Shown piece after piece: positions 61,271 to 64,000 of a DNA stretch of 64,000 nucleotides. The stretch spans positions 186,001 through 250,000 of the forward strand of contig NZ_JBHRSK010000002.1 in NCBI RefSeq assembly GCF_042643245.1, read 5' to 3'. This stretch comes from Acidimangrovimonas pyrenivorans (GTDB lineage Bacteria; Pseudomonadota; Alphaproteobacteria; Rhodobacterales; Rhodobacteraceae). A model generated the notes under the pieces. That model saw only the letters and a program-made list of their open reading frames with translations. It did no database searches and had not been told where the DNA came from. A program made the position numbers and the translations under genes. Numbering within the stretch: position 1 is the stretch's first letter; the number at the start of each line of letters is the position of its first letter.

Positions 61271-61730
61271 TTTGCCATTGCGTTCAATGACCTGCGCGGC
61301 GAGCAAGAGGTGGGGCATCGCTGCTTCGTCGCGCCAGTTTCCCCTTCCAGAAGGCCGGAGATAACTGCGCGCTTTATTGCGTTGTTAGGAGATAGTGTCA
61401 AGCCGGCCTGAAAAAAAATTCTCTCTCCCGATCAGTGACTTAGAAAACCACACCCAATTTGCCACGCCGATCGCCACCTCGGCCGCGCCGGATCGCCGGC
61501 CCGGCCTCCGCGGTCTGCGCCTGCCGGCGGCCGGTGGCGCCGACGGCGTCGCGTTGCCGATCCCGGCCGAGCTGGCCGGGATGCCGCTTCTAGAGCCGTT
61601 CGCACGCGCGTCGGAGGCCCCGCCAAGGGCGTCCGGGCCGGCGGGGTCGCCCTCGCATCTGGCTGCGGCGCCTCTGCTCCTCCCTGCGACGCCGCCGGCT
61701 CCACACCATAAAGGCGGCCACGGCGCGCGC
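61271..61730. other. Gene-free region between tRNA-Phe and the lipoprotein gene
   Basis: The 460 bases hold no supported gene; a long plus-strand frame through here is an antisense shadow of the lipoprotein gene. The stretch 61380-61450 is AT-rich, after which very GC-rich DNA resumes. Confidence 0.4.
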
Positions 61731-62906
61731 CTATTTGATCTTCACGCAGGCGGGCAAATGATCTGCAAGCCGCCGGATCGAAATGTTGGGCGCAAATGTC
61801 GCGAGATAGTCCCGCCCCCGGATGTCGGTTGTCCGGACCAGCACGGATCGGGCATGCGCAACGGTGTTCAGAAACCAGATCGCGTTCCATTTCACGTCCG
61901 CATCTCCGACCCGCGGATTACCAAGCGTCGCGAAGACGAGCAGGCCGCCGGTCGCGTTCAGGTCGAACAGGAGCTGGCCATTGGTTCCGCCCGATGCCCA
62001 GACAAGCTTGTAGGACGTCCTGTCGTCGACCCTCATTTCCAGCAATCCGAGCTGGACTTTCGTCGTCGGCGTCTCGTTGCGGAAGGGGATGTCGTTGTTC
62101 CAGGCCAGAACCTGCAGCCGCTTGCCGTCGCAGCGGAACTGGAACATCATGTTCGTGTTCGGCTCCGTCTTGATCGGTTTCAGGTTCGCGTATCGCGTGA
62201 CCTTCTTGGTGATCGGGTCGGTCGCGGTCCCCATCTTCCAGCTGTCGTTCGAGACAGATTTCGGCTGCGGTTTCGGCTTGGGGGCATAGTAGGGTTGCGG
62301 GCGCTCCTTCTGGAGGATGTAGATCGTGCGCCAGTCCTCGGGGATGCCTTCGGCCGCGACCATTGCCGCTTCGAGGTCCGTCCTGTTTCTCACCAGCGGA
62401 TTCGCGCCATCGCTTTCGAGAGAGAGGAGGAGACGTTTCGCCACCCTCTGATTGAAGGTGGCGGGCTTCCACTCTTTCAGAAACGTCCTGTCCACCGGTA
62501 TGAGTTCGACGGTGCGACCGACAATCTTCATGAACTCGAGATTTGTGAATTTCCCGTCACGCGTCTCGATATCCCACGCCATGACGTGAAACTTGGACCC
62601 CTCCGACAGGTTGTAGAACGTGATCGGGACGATACCGCGCCCGCTCTCGGTCTTGGCCGGCAACTCCATCTCATAGCGATCGCCGCGTTGCCGGACGCGC
62701 ACGACCGCCTCCTCGATGCGGCGCTCGGTGTCCTCCAGCCCGACAGGCGCTTTCGACGGCCTGACCAGCCGCAAATAGAGCCAGTCGGAAGACAATTTCG
62801 GATGCGCCTGTTTGGCGTCGACAGCCTCCTTGGTCGTCGCCCCCGGATAACAGCCACTCAATGCAATCAGCGCAACAGCAACAAAGGCCTTGAATAAAAT
62901 CGACAC
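61731..62906 (-). CDS. Putative lipoprotein, unknown function
   Basis: A GTG start at 62906 preceded by GGTGGGGG gives MSILFKAFVAVALIALSGC, a lipoprotein signal with lipobox LSGC. A TTG at 62927 is an alternative start. The mature protein of about 370 residues has two similar-looking beta-rich parts (RYEMELPAKTESGRGIVPIT and TPTTKVQLGLLEMRVDDRTS) and a Lys/Pro linker (KPKPQPKSVSN). No family is recognised. It separates tRNA-Phe from yacG and may be an insertion in the usual order. Confidence 0.65.
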   Translation of the reverse strand: MSILFKAFVAVALIALSGCYPGATTKEAVDAKQAHPKLSSDWLYLRLVRPSKAPVGLEDTERRIEEAVVRVRQRGDRYEMELPAKTESGRGIVPITFYNLSEGSKFHVMAWDIETRDGKFTNLEFMKIVGRTVELIPVDRTFLKEWKPATFNQRVAKRLLLSLESDGANPLVRNRTDLEAAMVAAEGIPEDWRTIYILQKERPQPYYAPKPKPQPKSVSNDSWKMGTATDPITKKVTRYANLKPIKTEPNTNMMFQFRCDGKRLQVLAWNNDIPFRNETPTTKVQLGLLEMRVDDRTSYKLVWASGGTNGQLLFDLNATGGLLVFATLGNPRVGDADVKWNAIWFLNTVAHARSVLVRTTDIRGRDYLATFAPNISIRRLADHLPACVKIK

Positions 62907-63163
62907 CGCAACAGCCCCCACCGTCAAGTATCACTCAAATGTGAGTTTGCGTGATCGTAACCCTCTGCATCAACCCTTTTGTCGATCAGGCACGGGTCTC
63001 AAAGGTGCAGGACCAGATGTCGTGCCCATTCCCACGGCTGCGCTTCTTGCTGTTGGGGCCCGTGTCATGGCCCGGGGGCAATGCCTCGGCCGGATCGCGG
63101 TTCCCCTCCCCGGCTGCGCTGTCCCGAACGCGGCCCCGGCACGGCCCGAGCGCCGGCGTCGCG

Positions 63164-63352
63164 TCAGTGCGGCTTGTCGCCAGCCCCGCGCTCCCGCCCT
63201 TCGCGGGCCGTGTCCTCGTCCGCCTCCTCCTCTTCGGCCGGGATCGCGTAGCTGCCGGTCAGCCAGCGGCCGAGGTCGATATCGGCACAGCGGCGCGAGC
63301 AGAAGGGGCGGAATTGCGGATCGGTCGTCTCGCCGCAGATCGGGCAGCTCAT
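63164..63352 (-). CDS. yacG: DNA gyrase inhibitor YacG, zinc-binding
   Basis: This 62-residue protein has the YacG zinc site (CPICGETTD, FCSRRCADIDLGRWLTGSY) and an acidic tail. YacG binds GyrB and blocks gyrase activity. Its start overlaps the RNase E/G stop by four bases (ATGA), the usual arrangement in Rhodobacterales. Confidence 0.93.
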   Translation of the reverse strand: MSCPICGETTDPQFRPFCSRRCADIDLGRWLTGSYAIPAEEEEADEDTAREGRERGAGDKPH

Positions 63353-64000
63353 CGCGGTGCCTCCCCCCGGTTCCGACGCAGGGTTTCGGCCAGCGGCATG
63401 CGGTCGCGCTTGCGCTGAAGCTCGTAATTGCCCAGCGGGGTCCAGCCCGCCAGGCTGGTCTCGGCGCCGGCGGTGCGGAAGGCCGCCTTCATCGCCTGGT
63501 CCAGCACCGCCCGGTCCTTCTTGGGCATCGGCGCGAAATCGATCACCACCTGGCCGCCCAGCCCGCGCAGGCGCAGCTGGCGCGGCAGCTCGCGGGCGGC
63601 GGCGATATTGGCCTTGAGGCCGGCCGCCGGCGTGGTGTCGGCGCCGGTATTGACGTCCACCGCGACCAGCGCCCGGGTCGGCTCGATCACCATCGAGGCG
63701 CCGGCGGGCAGCGGCACCACCGGGTCGAGCGCGGCGTCGATCAGTTCGCGGACGCCGAACTCGGCGAAGGCGCCGGGGCGCTCGGCGGTTTCGTCGGGCG
63801 CCGGGTCGGCCCATTCGGTCCAGGCGAATTCCTCGGCATCGGGGCCGTCGACCAGCAGTTCCGGGTCGCCATCGAGATCGGCCAGCACCGCCTCGGCCAG
63901 GCCGCGCATGCGCAGGATGTCATCGGCGACCTCGTCCTCGCCCGCGGCTTCCGCCGCCGAGCGGACGATGAGGCCGAGCGTCGCGTCCGCCCCTTCCATC
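63349..64000 (-). CDS. Ribonuclease E/G family protein, 3' part
   Basis: About 216 C-terminal residues are visible and the gene runs off the right edge. The catalytic region is recognised from PAGASMVIEPTRALVAVDVN, the metal-binding Asp of VVIDFAPMPKKDR, and ELPRQLRLRGLGG. RNase E/G-type enzymes process rRNA and decay mRNA. The short tail after the catalytic core indicates an RNase G-like form. The yacG gene follows. Confidence 0.88.
   Translation of the reverse strand, partial: MEGADATLGLIVRSAAEAAGEDEVADDILRMRGLAEAVLADLDGDPELLVDGPDAEEFAWTEWADPAPDETAERPGAFAEFGVRELIDAALDPVVPLPAGASMVIEPTRALVAVDVNTGADTTPAAGLKANIAAARELPRQLRLRGLGGQVVIDFAPMPKKDRAVLDQAMKAAFRTAGAETSLAGWTPLGNYELQRKRDRMPLAETLRRNRGEAPR

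Noticed and set aside
61395..62897. 500-codon plus-strand frame
   Set aside because: It is antisense to the lipoprotein gene, which has a lipobox and a ribosome site.

Overview
The window looks like the chromosome of a GC-rich alphaproteobacterium of the Rhodobacteraceae type. The evidence is the order RNase E/G - yacG - tRNA-Phe at the right edge, the mntR/mntH pair, the bufferin genes, and the high GC with long spurious antisense ORFs in the core genes. Three kinds of DNA alternate.

(1) Bases 1-6034 are the end of a mobile island. They hold the tail of a TraD-like mobilisation gene, a one-polypeptide type IIG restriction-modification enzyme followed by an AlbA_2-domain protein, and finally a 47-base copy of the 3' half of tRNA-Cys, which marks the island end. 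The complete tRNA-Cys should lie left of the window.

(2) Bases 6035-21460 are core-like: gamma-glutamyltransferase; mntR with mntH and palindromic operators; a GSCFA protein with an SGNH-like partner; a MATE exporter with a small glyoxalase-fold protein; a bufferin (copper-handling RiPP) locus split into divergent bufBC and bufA-DoxX halves, next to an ECF sigma factor and a zinc-finger anti-sigma with a His/Asp tail; and a glycosyltransferase/sulfotransferase group.

(3) Bases 21461-61194 are a complete island of about 39.7 kb inserted at the 3' end of tRNA-Phe (61196-61270, minus strand). A 17-base direct repeat bounds it, and GTGGGACA repeats lie at both ends. Its left half is a defence island: an overlapping operon hsdM-hsdS-hsdR followed by an ABC-three-component (ABC-3C) set with an alpha/beta-hydrolase effector; mcrBC with mcrB split by an IS3-family element; and a two-gene cassette (HEPN-SNF2 helicase plus sacsin-like GHKL ATPase with an HNH-like tail) flanked by direct repeats of about 110 bp. 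hipBA follows. Its right half is mobilisation cargo: relaxase, MobC-like protein, a striking array of ten hairpins, small ICE proteins, a VirD4/TraG coupling protein, a J-domain membrane protein, a zinc-ribbon protein, an H-NS-like protein and ArdC anti-restriction. A second tyrosine integrase sits beside a 44-base tRNA-Pro fragment that looks like its unused attP. Last come the AlpA-like protein, the tRNA-Phe integrase and a PIN-domain protein. No mating-pore genes are visible, so the element is probably mobilisable rather than self-transmissible.

Beyond tRNA-Phe come a lipoprotein gene, yacG and the 3' part of an RNase E/G gene that runs off the window. The most novel-looking features are the repeat-flanked helicase/sacsin cassette, the ABC-3C set fused to a type I RM operon, and the hairpin array upstream of the mobilisation genes.
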